Source: Cellvibrionales bacterium UBA4495
GTDB lineage: Bacteria; Pseudomonadota; Gammaproteobacteria; Pseudomonadales; Porticoccaceae
Assembly: GCA_002388905.1 (NCBI GenBank)
Contig: DGNJ01000129.1
Coordinates: forward strand, 13,808-25,286
DNA: 11,479 bases
Direction: 5' to 3'
Shown here in pieces: positions 1 through 6,650 of the stretch. The notes beneath the pieces are model-generated. The model saw nothing but the letters and a program-made list of their open reading frames with translations, made no database searches and had not been told where the DNA came from. A program made the position numbers and the translations under genes. The first letter of the stretch is position 1. Every line of letters begins with the position of its first letter.

Positions 1-415
1 CCACGGCTTCCACGGCGTCCGGTTTTTCGGCGGCGGCCATCAGGGACGCGGCGGCTCCGGTGCTGGCGCCGAAAAGCCCGACGCTGAGGTGCCGTGTCTC
101 TTTTTGATTGCCGAGCCAGGTCACCGCCTCGCCCAGCCGGCGGCTGAGCAGGTCGATATCGAAACGCAGTTCCCGGGTCCGCTCGTCAATACGGTTTTCT
201 TCCGCTGTGAGCAGGTCAAAGAGCAGGGTGCCCAGACAGGCGTGGTTCAGGTAATCCGCCACCTGGCGATTGCGCGGGCTGAAGCGGCTGCTGCCGCTGC
301 CGTGGGCGAAGGCGACGATGCCCGTGGCACCCGGCGGGATTGCCAGGAAGCCCGGTAAAGCGACATCCGCAAGGGACAGGTTGACGTCCCTGGTCAGCAG
401 GTCGTCGATGGTCAT
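1..415 (-). CDS. Dienelactone hydrolase family alpha/beta hydrolase (3' end beyond window)
   Basis: Reading leftwards from ATG at 415 the frame is open to the window edge, giving the first 138 residues. Seen: an oxyanion-type HGSGS motif at residues 38-42, and a nucleophile elbow G-A-S-T-G at 116-120 with Ser118 as the expected nucleophile. Both are typical of dienelactone-hydrolase-type alpha/beta hydrolases. The acid and the histidine of the triad lie beyond the window. A GGAGG ribosome binding site ends 5 bases before the ATG, inside the 10-bp gap after the phosphoribosyltransferase stop, so the two genes probably form an operon. Hydrolases of this kind are often found beside or fused to such phosphoribosyltransferases. 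The substrate is unknown, and true dienelactone hydrolase activity should not be assumed. Confidence 0.85.
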   Translation of the reverse strand, partial: MTIDDLLTRDVNLSLADVALPGFLAIPPGATGIVAFAHGSGSSRFSPRNRQVADYLNHACLGTLLFDLLTAEENRIDERTRELRFDIDLLSRRLGEAVTWLGNQKETRHLSVGLFGASTGAAASLMAAAEKPDAVEAV

Positions 416-425
416 GCCGCCCTCC

Positions 426-1073
426 TCAGGTTCGCCAGACCCGATTGAGAATGGTGCGGACCTCGTCGTCGGAGACCTGGTCGAAGTTACGGTACCAGCG
501 CCCGATAGCACCGAAGGCGGGCGGTGTCTCCAGGCACACCACGTTGTCCGCCGTGGCGCGCAGTTTTTCGATAGTTTCCTCAGGCGCCACGGGCACCGCG
601 ATGACAACTTCCCGCGGCTGGTGCCGTTTCACCGCAGTGGCCGCCGCGCGCATGGTGGCGCCGGTGGCCAGACCATCGTCGACGAGGATAACGGTAGTCC
701 GGGTCATGTCCGGCCAGGGACGGTCATCCCGATAGGCCTGTTCCCGCCGCTGGAGTTCCCTGCGTTCCCGCGCCGTGACTTCCTCCAGGGCTTCCTCACT
801 CACCTGGGAGTAAGTGAGGATATCCTCGTTGAGGATGCGTTCCCCGCCGCTGGCGATGGCGCCGATGGCCAGTTCTTCATGGCCGGGCATGCCGAGTTTA
901 CGGACGATCATCAGGTCCAGGTCGGCGCCCAGGTGTTCGGCAACCTGATAGGCCACGGGCACGCCGCCCCGGGGCAGCGCCAGGATTAGGATGTTGTCCC
1001 GGTCCCTGTATTCATCGAGGGCTTCGGCCAGTTGCTGGCCCGCGGCTTCGCGGTCTGGAAAAGGCAGGCTCAT
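426..1073 (-). CDS. Phosphoribosyltransferase-domain protein (type I PRTase fold)
   Basis: A 215-residue cytoplasmic protein. The PRPP-binding loop is clear: a hydrophobic strand followed by VDDGLATGAT at residues 131-140. An upstream LPRGG turn at 34-37 matches the pyrophosphate-binding loop of this group. A central segment rich in E and R (about 93-113) resembles the inserted hood of the stand-alone family found next to dienelactone-type hydrolases. The substrate base is unknown; this branch is not one of the named purine or pyrimidine salvage enzymes. I chose the ATG at 1073 because AAAGGAG sits 6 bases upstream. The frame also extends to a TTG at 1100, which has no such site. It is first gene of a likely two-gene minus-strand operon and is divergent from the CapA-family gene. 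Confidence 0.88.
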   Translation of the reverse strand: MSLPFPDREAAGQQLAEALDEYRDRDNILILALPRGGVPVAYQVAEHLGADLDLMIVRKLGMPGHEELAIGAIASGGERILNEDILTYSQVSEEALEEVTARERRELQRREQAYRDDRPWPDMTRTTVILVDDGLATGATMRAAATAVKRHQPREVVIAVPVAPEETIEKLRATADNVVCLETPPAFGAIGRWYRNFDQVSDDEVRTILNRVWRT

Positions 1074-1112
1074 AGCCGGCTCCTTTGTCGTAAAGTTCAA
1101 CTTCTTTGTTTC

Positions 1113-1142
1113 AGTCTAGACAATCGCGTTTGAAACCGACAA
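1113..1142 (-). promoter_or_regulatory. Candidate sigma70 promoter for the phosphoribosyltransferase operon
   Basis: On the minus strand TTGTCG (plus 1137-1142) is followed after 18 bp by TAGACT (plus 1113-1118). Each hexamer matches the consensus at four of six positions. The position, about 40 bp before the chosen start codon, fits. This is a weak call from consensus matching alone. Confidence 0.3.
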
Positions 1143-1213
1143 CTGCGGTTCGTTCTTGGCTATGCTGGGACTATGCGATTAAGGAGCAGTGCGGACAGGC
1201 GCTGGGTTTGAAG

Positions 1214-2320
1214 ATGATCCGGTTATTTCTCTGTGGCGACGTGATGACGGGGAGGGGCATCGACCAGGTGCTGCCCCATCCGGTTGACCCCCGGCTCCAC
1301 GAGCCCTATATGACCAGCGCCCTCGGCTATGTGGCCCTGGCCGAGAAGGCCAACGGTCCCATCCCTTCGCCGGTGGACTTCCGTTATATCTGGGGAGACA
1401 GCCTCGACGTCCTGGCTGAATGGGCGGCAGATGTCCGGCTTATTAACCTGGAAACCAGTATTACCCGCAGCGATACTTTCTGGCCGAACAAGGGCATTCA
1501 CTACCGGATGAGTCCTGCCAATACGCCCTGCCTGACCGCTGCCAACTTGAATTGTTGTGCGCTGGCCAACAACCATGTGCTGGACTGGGGCTATGACGGT
1601 CTCGAGGATACGCTGGCGGCACTCGCTCGGGCCGGCATCGCTCACGCCGGAGCCGGGCCGGACCTGCACAGGGCAAGCGAGCCTGCGATCCTTGATCCAG
1701 GCAACGGAAACAGGGTCCTTGTGTTTTCAATGGCCACCGGGTCCAGCGGTGTGCCGGGCAGTTGGGCCGCATCCGCCGGTAGTGCCGGTATTCACCGGCT
1801 CCCCGGTTTGTCTGCGGACATCGCCAGGCGGGTTGCGGAACAGGTCGGCGACTACAGGCGCCAGGGCGATATCGTCGTGGCCTCCATCCACTGGGGCGAC
1901 AACTGGGGTTATGACATTCCCGCCGAGCAGACGGATTTTGCCCATCGACTGATCGACGATGCCGGTGTCGATATCATTCACGGCCATTCCTCTCATCACC
2001 CGCGGGCGATCGAGGTGTACCGGGACAAGCCCGTGTTCTACGGTTGCGGTGACTTTATCAACGACTACGAAGGGATCGGCGGGCACGAAACCTTCCGGGG
2101 CGACCTGGGCCTGATGTATTTTGTCGATATCTCCAATGACGGGGCGTTGTCAGCCCTGCGTATGGTGCCCATGCAAATGCGCCGCTTCCGCCTGAATTGG
2201 GCAGAAGATGCCGATACCGACTGGCTGGCCGCTGTCCTGGATCGGGAGGGCCGTGGTTTCAATACCGCCGTGTCACGGAAGGACCGGTCACTGGCCCTGT
2301 CCTGGACAAGAAACGGCTAG
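1214..2320 (+). CDS. CapA family protein (PGA_cap metallophosphatase-like domain)
   Basis: A 368-residue protein spanned by one CapA-type calcineurin-like domain. Seen: CGDVMTGRG near the N-terminus (Asp9 in the metal-binding GD motif), INLE at 77-80, ALANNHVLDWGYDG at 116-129 (Asn-His metal-ligand motif), an IHWG block at 225-228, IIHGHSSHHPR at 254-264, and GCGDFINDYEG near 277-287. CapA/PgsA proteins act in poly-gamma-glutamate capsule systems, but many stand-alone members have no known substrate. No capB/capC-like genes or membrane anchor are seen here, so a capsule role is not supported. The frame is open from 1106, but conservation begins at MIRLFLCGD. I use ATG 1214; its Shine-Dalgarno sequence is weak, and TTG 1208 is an alternative. 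An intrinsic terminator follows the stop. Confidence 0.88.
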   Translation: MIRLFLCGDVMTGRGIDQVLPHPVDPRLHEPYMTSALGYVALAEKANGPIPSPVDFRYIWGDSLDVLAEWAADVRLINLETSITRSDTFWPNKGIHYRMSPANTPCLTAANLNCCALANNHVLDWGYDGLEDTLAALARAGIAHAGAGPDLHRASEPAILDPGNGNRVLVFSMATGSSGVPGSWAASAGSAGIHRLPGLSADIARRVAEQVGDYRRQGDIVVASIHWGDNWGYDIPAEQTDFAHRLIDDAGVDIIHGHSSHHPRAIEVYRDKPVFYGCGDFINDYEGIGGHETFRGDLGLMYFVDISNDGALSALRMVPMQMRRFRLNWAEDADTDWLAAVLDREGRGFNTAVSRKDRSLALSWTRNG

Positions 2321-2335
2321 CGAGTCCTGAATTTG

Positions 2336-2360
2336 GGGCCGTACCCGGACGGCCCGTTTT
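2336..2360 (+). terminator. Intrinsic terminator of the CapA-family gene
   Basis: A perfect 7-bp GC-rich stem, GGGCCGT (2336-2342) and ACGGCCC (2349-2355), with loop ACCCGG, is followed by GTTTT. It begins 15 bases after the CapA stop. Read on the minus strand the stem has no T-run after it, so it serves the plus-strand gene rather than the converging MFS gene. Confidence 0.7.
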
Positions 2361-2363
2361 AAA

Positions 2364-3647
2364 TCAGGCATTAACGGCGGATGCCTTGAGCCGGTCGTCG
2401 CTGGTGGCGGGAATGCGCAGCATCAACAGGCTGGCGATGGCGATGGCCATAACAGCGAACATCACCAGGAACAAGAGCCGGTAGCTGCCCGTAAGATCGT
2501 GGACCCAGCCGGCGAAAGGGGGTGCCAGGGCGGTCATACCGAAGACCACCATGGTGGTGGCGCCCATGACCTGGCCATAGATCAGCGTGCCATAGATGCG
2601 ACCCACCAGCGACGCCCAGACCGGCACGAGGCTGCCCCCGGTAATGCCCTGCAGCAAAGCGGCCAGCAACAGCATGGGATAACTGGCCGCGCCGATAAAC
2701 ACCAGTGCCGCGACTGCACTGAGCAACAGCATGGCCGAGGCCACCAGGCGTATGTTCCAGACATCGCAGAAGCGACCGGCCAGGGGGCTGGAAATCATGC
2801 CCAGCATGGAAAGCAGGGAAACGAGATAGGCGCCGCGCTCCGCCGAGGCGCCCAGATCAGTGGCGAACAGTGACAGGTTGGCGATAGCCGCGGTATTGAC
2901 GGCACTGGCGCCGCCGATGGCGATCACCAGCAGGATAAAGGTACGCTGGGTGAAAAGGCTTGCCAGGGTCACTTTCGGGCGCTCCGGCGCATCGCCGCTG
3001 CCGGTGGTCAAAGGTTCCTTGTCGCCGTCGGGATGGACTCCCCTGTCTTCCGGCCTGTCGATGATGGTGAAATAGGCCAGGGCGGGCATGACCAGGATAA
3101 TAAAAACGCCGAGACCGCCGATGGCCAGACGCCAGTCGGCTACCTCTATAAAGTGGGCGATTATGGGCGGGTAGATCAGTCCCCCGAACTGGGTGCCCAG
3201 GGCGGCGATACCCAGCGCCGAGCCCCGGTGGCGCAGGAACCACCGGGACAGCAGCGTGGAGGCGGTGAGAGGGCTCAGGGTGGCCATGCCGGCCCCGATA
3301 AAGAGCGCGTAGCAAAAGATTACCTGCCAGATATTGGTGCTTAGGGCGATGAGGATAAAGCCCAGGCCCATGATCAGGGCGCCCGCGATGACCACTCGCC
3401 TGACGGGAAAGCGGTCGAGCAGGGTGCCCACCTTGGGCGACATCAGGGCCATGGTCAGCAGCAGGCCCGTGGCGCCCATCATCAGCAGGAAACGCCCGCT
3501 CGGGAAGGCCTGTTCCAGGGCGCCGGCCACCACGCTGTACAAGTACAGAGAGGCGCCGACACCGATGCTCTGCATCAACAGGCAGATGGCCACCAGCCAC
3601 CAGCCGTAGAAAATGGTTGGTTTTTTTTGGTTGTCGTTCTCGGTCAT
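2364..3647 (-). CDS. Major facilitator superfamily transporter, monocarboxylate/oxalate-formate-like
   Basis: A 427-residue inner-membrane carrier with about 12 hydrophobic segments in two halves. The halves are joined by a hydrophilic cytoplasmic loop at about 197-228, rich in D, E, P and G. Seen: the N-terminal FYGWW signature (13-17) typical of MFS proteins annotated as oxalate/formate antiporters or monocarboxylate-type carriers, and a motif-A-like GTLLDRFPVRR (74-84) between helices 2 and 3. GGGGAG lies 4 bases before the ATG, supporting the start. The gene converges on the CapA gene, with its stop just past that gene's terminator. A substrate cannot be assigned. An organic anion linked to the nearby P450 and Rieske genes is inference from position only. 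Confidence 0.9.
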   Translation of the reverse strand: MTENDNQKKPTIFYGWWLVAICLLMQSIGVGASLYLYSVVAGALEQAFPSGRFLLMMGATGLLLTMALMSPKVGTLLDRFPVRRVVIAGALIMGLGFILIALSTNIWQVIFCYALFIGAGMATLSPLTASTLLSRWFLRHRGSALGIAALGTQFGGLIYPPIIAHFIEVADWRLAIGGLGVFIILVMPALAYFTIIDRPEDRGVHPDGDKEPLTTGSGDAPERPKVTLASLFTQRTFILLVIAIGGASAVNTAAIANLSLFATDLGASAERGAYLVSLLSMLGMISSPLAGRFCDVWNIRLVASAMLLLSAVAALVFIGAASYPMLLLAALLQGITGGSLVPVWASLVGRIYGTLIYGQVMGATTMVVFGMTALAPPFAGWVHDLTGSYRLLFLVMFAVMAIAIASLLMLRIPATSDDRLKASAVNA

Positions 3648-3890
3648 GGTTCTCCCCGGTATCTATTTATGTATGGTGTCCATTGAGGTGTTTGCCTGCC
3701 CGGCTTGCCGCTTCCGAGGGGAATGGACGGGGTATATTGCCGGGGTATGACAACGACAGTCCCGGCTATTGTTATGCCCACATTTCCCCCGTGCCAGGGC
3801 ATCGGGTTGGTTGGTGGGGGAATTCTACTCCGGGCCGGTTGCCGTCTCCAAGCGCTGAATGGCGCCGACAATGCGGCCCGGGCCACGGGG

Positions 3891-4232
3891 TCAGTAAATC
3901 TCGGCGGGGTCCATGCCGTTATCCGGTGGCAGCACCACCCACTCGGGCTCCTCGAACTCGCCGATGACGGTAATTTCGCATTTATCGGCGTCTTCCTCGA
4001 GGATCCGCTTTATCCGGGCGGCGCGTTCCCGGTCGTCCTCGGCCTCCCGGGTCGCCCGGGATTCCCAACTGGCAATGGCCAGAAGGACATGGGGATCGCC
4101 GATCTTGCGGTGCAGTCTCGTGCCCCGGGCGCCGGCTTTCTCCTGTATCAGTTCACTGGCCCGAACCCACTTGTCGGCATATTCCTCGGCGCTGTAACCC
4201 GGTTTGATCCGGACCTCGAATATAAACTTCAT
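3891..4232 (-). CDS. Small dimeric alpha/beta-barrel (ABM-like) protein
   Basis: A 113-residue, charged, soluble protein with no signal peptide. The pattern is a beta strand (MKFIFEVRIKPG), a helix (about 14-31), a strand with GARGTRLHRKIG, a strand with VLLAIASWES (49-58), a helix rich in E and R (59-80), and a final strand (CEITVIGEF). That order is typical of ferredoxin-like dimeric alpha/beta barrels such as antibiotic biosynthesis monooxygenase-like proteins. The fold is inferred from pattern, and no catalytic residues can be named. The start ATG is preceded by AAGAGG about 12 bases upstream. It is divergent from the P450 gene, with about 218 bp between them, so the two may share regulation. 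Function is unknown; such proteins can be cofactor-free oxygenases, dehydratases or binding proteins. Confidence 0.75.
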   Translation of the reverse strand: MKFIFEVRIKPGYSAEEYADKWVRASELIQEKAGARGTRLHRKIGDPHVLLAIASWESRATREAEDDRERAARIKRILEEDADKCEITVIGEFEEPEWVVLPPDNGMDPAEIY

Positions 4233-4382
4233 GCGCGAAACAACCTCTTATGCAAACTGGTTGGCCTGAAAGGGCACTCACCCGCAAGTATAGGAGCCCT
4301 GTCGATGGATTCCACCGGCCGTTTCCGGCCCGAATCGCTGGCGATAGGCCATAGGGCAAAGGTTAGGCTGATACCGTTGTAT

Positions 4383-4413
4383 TTGACACTTGGTGCCAGG
4401 GTGGCAAGATAAA
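4383..4413 (+). promoter_or_regulatory. Candidate promoter for the P450 gene
   Basis: A perfect -35 hexamer TTGACA (4383-4388) is followed by a mediocre GATAAA (4408-4413) at a long 19-bp spacing. The start codon is about 37 bp further on. An inverted repeat TGCCA-GGG-TGGCA lies between the hexamers and could be an activator or repressor site. The weak -10 would suit a regulated promoter. No copy of the TetR palindrome found at 6539 is visible here. Confidence 0.35.
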
Positions 4414-4450
4414 CAGCTTAAAATTTGATAACAAAACAGGAAGCCGGATT

Positions 4451-5707
4451 ATGGCCACTCCCCAAGACGCCGGGCCGGTCGAGCTCGGCGATCTGGATTC
4501 CCGCCACTTTGTCGACGTGGAATTGTGCAGCGAATCCCTCAGGCAAAACGCCCTTAAAGGGGTCATGGCCGACTGGGCCACCCGCCAGCCCTTTTACGCC
4601 TATAAAAGTGGTCTGCCAGTGCTGGTCTGCGCGCGTGCCCGGGATGTTCGTGAGGTCTATAACGACCCCCGGCGCTTTACGGTAGAGGCACCTCCCTATG
4701 ATGCCTACAAGGTGTTCGATATTTTCGGCGGGCTGGAAAATGTTCTGCAGATGGACGGTGAGCGCCATGACCGGATACGCCGTTTGATGGCGCCGGCTTT
4801 TTCTCCGGCCGCTGTCCACCAACTGGAAGGCGCAATCGATGCAATCATTCGGGAGAAGCTGGACAGGATCGAGGCGAGTGGCCCCGGCTTCGACGCCATG
4901 GCGGATTTCAGCCGCGATATCATCGTCCGGGTATTGCTGGATGCCTCCTTCCACCTGACACCCGAGCAACAGAACGTTTTTGCCCGGATGCACGACAACA
5001 TTTCCCTGGCCACCCAGTTCCGTTCCGGCGAACCCCTGCCGGAAGACTTTCTCAACAGCGTCATGGAAGTGCGCCGGGTGATTATGGAAATCGTCGATCA
5101 GCGCCGTGCCGAACCCGGCGACGACATGATCAGCCGATTGGTCACGGCAAGGGATGAGGGCAGCCGGCTGACGGACGAGGAGCTTTTCGGGCAGATCAAT
5201 GCCATTTGTGCCGCCGGCCTGGGTTCCACCGCCGCTAGTCTGGGCGCCGCCCTCCTGACGCTTTTGCGGCACAGGGACCAATGGCAACTGCTAAAGCGGG
5301 AACCGGAGCGGGTGGACGCCGCGATTGAGGAGTGTCTTCGCTTTCACGGGCCGGGAATCCATGTCTTTACCCGTTTTGCGGTCGGGGACACCGTGCTCGG
5401 CGGCACGCCGGTGCCCGGCAATATCCCGGTAATCGCCGCGATGCAGGCGGCCTCCTATGACCCCGAGGAATACGACGACCCCCTGCGTTTCGACATTACC
5501 CGAAATCCCCGGAATATCCTGACCTTCGGCGGCGGGCCCCATTTCTGTATTGGCAACCGCCTGGCCCGGCTGATTATGAAAAGGGCGCTCCTGGCCATGA
5601 TTAAAAGCTTTCCGGACCTGCAACTGGCGGATCCGTTTTACGAGCCGGAATACGGCGGCTTTCCGGGCGAACTTTGCCTGAAATCCCTGCCCCTGCGCAC
5701 CCATTAG
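4451..5707 (+). CDS. Cytochrome P450 (bacterial, soluble) with non-canonical I-helix motif
   Basis: A 418-residue soluble P450 of normal bacterial length. Seen: the haem-binding loop FGGGPHFCIG at 359-368 with Cys366 as thiolate ligand; the K-helix ExxR motif E294-C-L-R297; and a C-helix region GERHDRIRRLMAPAF that contributes haem-propionate contacts in this family. The oxygen-activating I-helix reads A255-G-L-G-S-T260. The usual acid (Asp/Glu) is Gly258 and the usual Thr is Ser259. The start is supported by AGGAAG 7 bases before the ATG. It needs external electron donors, and no ferredoxin or reductase gene is in the window. The last 107 bp overlap the converging TetR gene. The CYP family and substrate are not recognised. 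Confidence 0.95.
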   Translation: MATPQDAGPVELGDLDSRHFVDVELCSESLRQNALKGVMADWATRQPFYAYKSGLPVLVCARARDVREVYNDPRRFTVEAPPYDAYKVFDIFGGLENVLQMDGERHDRIRRLMAPAFSPAAVHQLEGAIDAIIREKLDRIEASGPGFDAMADFSRDIIVRVLLDASFHLTPEQQNVFARMHDNISLATQFRSGEPLPEDFLNSVMEVRRVIMEIVDQRRAEPGDDMISRLVTARDEGSRLTDEELFGQINAICAAGLGSTAASLGAALLTLLRHRDQWQLLKREPERVDAAIEECLRFHGPGIHVFTRFAVGDTVLGGTPVPGNIPVIAAMQAASYDPEEYDDPLRFDITRNPRNILTFGGGPHFCIGNRLARLIMKRALLAMIKSFPDLQLADPFYEPEYGGFPGELCLKSLPLRTH

Positions 5708-6434
5708 CATGGGCAGGGGGCTTTCCCGGTTCAGTTGCCGGTTCGATAAACACCAGTTGGTTAATGGTGTCTATGGTTTTCCGGACCTCCGCGTCGCTGG
5801 CCAGGTTCCGACCGGTAATGGCTTGGAATTCGGCGGCCTGGGTAAAGATATTGGCCATGCCCACAATGGCATGAGAGAGCCTTTCCGGCGGTACCTGCCT
5901 CACCGAGCCTTCGTCCTGGGCGGCCGAAATAATCGCAGTCATAGCCCGGAAATGGCGTTTGACAAAGTATTTCAGTAACCATTCCAGGCGGTCCGTCATT
6001 TCGTGTCCTTCCAGGGACATGAGTTGATGAAATTCCGGAAACTCGCAACTCACCCGGACCATGCTAACGATGATCTGCCGCAACTTGTCCGATGCAGACA
6101 GGGCCGCGTCGTCGCCCAGTTCCCGTATACGGTCGTCGAAGCGCCTGACCGCCGACTGCACCGTTTCTTTCCAGAGATTTTCCTTGGACTGGAAGTGGTA
6201 GATGATCAGTGGAACGCTGACTTTTGCCCGTTGAGCAATCTGTTGGACAGTGGCGCCCTCGTAACCCCGGTTGGCAAAGGATTTCAGGGCGGCCTCTAGG
6301 ATCCGTGCCCGGACTTCCTCGGGGCGCCGGCGGCGCCGAGGCCGAGCTTGGGCGGTTGTGGTTTCTGGCCGGATCTTCCCCAAGTCGATGCTCCTGGTCG
6401 GGATGACGCTGGCGCCGTGCGCGGTAACGTACAT
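5601..6434 (-). CDS. TetR/AcrR family transcriptional regulator
   Basis: A 277-residue protein from ATG 6434. A basic RPRRRRRPEEVRAR stretch leads into a TetR DNA-binding domain at about 41-86 (ILEAALKSFANRGYEG, VQQIAQRAKVS, IIYHFQSKENLW). An alpha-helical ligand and dimerisation domain follows. Three starts are possible. ATG 6434 has GGTGG 6 bases upstream. TTG 6383 has a better AGGAG 7 bases upstream and gives 260 residues. ATG 6539 would give 312 residues and sits at the predicted transcription start, so it would be leaderless. The frame runs 107 bp into the 3' end of the P450 gene, adding a Pro/Gly/Arg-rich tail of about 50 residues after the last likely helix. It is divergent from the Rieske pair and probably represses that pair and itself. 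Confidence 0.92.
   Translation of the reverse strand: MYVTAHGASVIPTRSIDLGKIRPETTTAQARPRRRRRPEEVRARILEAALKSFANRGYEGATVQQIAQRAKVSVPLIIYHFQSKENLWKETVQSAVRRFDDRIRELGDDAALSASDKLRQIIVSMVRVSCEFPEFHQLMSLEGHEMTDRLEWLLKYFVKRHFRAMTAIISAAQDEGSVRQVPPERLSHAIVGMANIFTQAAEFQAITGRNLASDAEVRKTIDTINQLVFIEPATEPGKPPAHANGCAGAGISGKVRPESRRIPARKTDPPVAGPESF
5690..5719 (+). terminator. Possible hairpin spanning the P450 stop codon
   Basis: CCCTG (5691-5695) pairs with CAGGG (5714-5718) and CCCAT (5700-5704) pairs with ATGGG (5709-5713), with a 4-base bulge. The P450 TAG stop sits in the tetraloop TAGC. The following bases contain only a short CTTT, so termination would be weak. The structure also lies inside the TetR frame on the other strand. 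Confidence 0.25.
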
Positions 6435-6526
6435 GAGCGTCCACCGCTGGGATGGAGCGGGCAGTCTATCAAGCTGACCATAAAGATCAATTTGGATTTC
6501 CCGGCCTGCTGGCTTGTTGACTTTCC

Positions 6527-6554
6527 TTGACGCCGGCATTAACTTATTTATAAG
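6527..6554 (+). promoter_or_regulatory. Sigma70-type promoter for the Rieske gene pair
   Basis: TTGACG (6527-6532) and TATAAG (6549-6554), each five of six to consensus, are separated by 16 bp. Predicted transcription starts near 6561, giving a leader of about 90 bases before the GTG at 6651. The -10 lies within the palindrome at 6539-6558, so a bound repressor would block it. Confidence 0.6.
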
Positions 6555-6558
6555 TTAA
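6539..6558. promoter_or_regulatory. Perfect palindrome, likely TetR operator
   Basis: Arms TTAACTTAT (6539-6547) and ATAAGTTAA (6550-6558) are perfect inverted repeats around a 2-bp centre. A third half-site-like ATAAGT occurs at 6558-6563, 8 bp after the ATAAGT at 6550. The palindrome covers the predicted -10 elements of both divergent promoters. A symmetric site of this size between a TetR gene and its divergent neighbour is the usual autoregulatory arrangement. Binding itself is inferred. Confidence 0.65.
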
Positions 6559-6575
6559 TAAGTAAAGTTTGTCTG
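6547..6575 (-). promoter_or_regulatory. Promoter for the TetR gene
   Basis: On the minus strand CAGACA (plus 6570-6575) and TATAAA (plus 6547-6552) are 17 bp apart, matching consensus at four and five of six positions. The predicted start of transcription near 6540 falls right at the upstream-most possible ATG (6539). It overlaps the Rieske promoter head-on and shares the palindrome. Confidence 0.45.
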
Positions 6576-6650
6576 GCGGGCCGGGGGAGGCAGCCAGGCG
6601 CTGGTTTCAAGGTCATCAAGAGCATCAAGGACAAGAGCAGGCAGGAATAA

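Noticed and set aside
270..989. Plus-strand open frame of 239 codons
   Set aside because: It is antisense to the phosphoribosyltransferase, whose PRPP loop is clear.
1214..2320. Capsule (poly-gamma-glutamate) locus
   Set aside because: Only a CapA-type domain is present. No ligase or other capsule genes are adjacent.
3705..4412. Plus-strand open frame of 235 codons
   Set aside because: It is antisense to the ABM-like gene, low in protein-like pattern, and lacks a good ribosome binding site. The minus-strand frame has a clear fold pattern and start.
4418..5287. Minus-strand open frame of 289 codons
   Set aside because: It is the antisense shadow of the P450 gene, with no recognisable domain.
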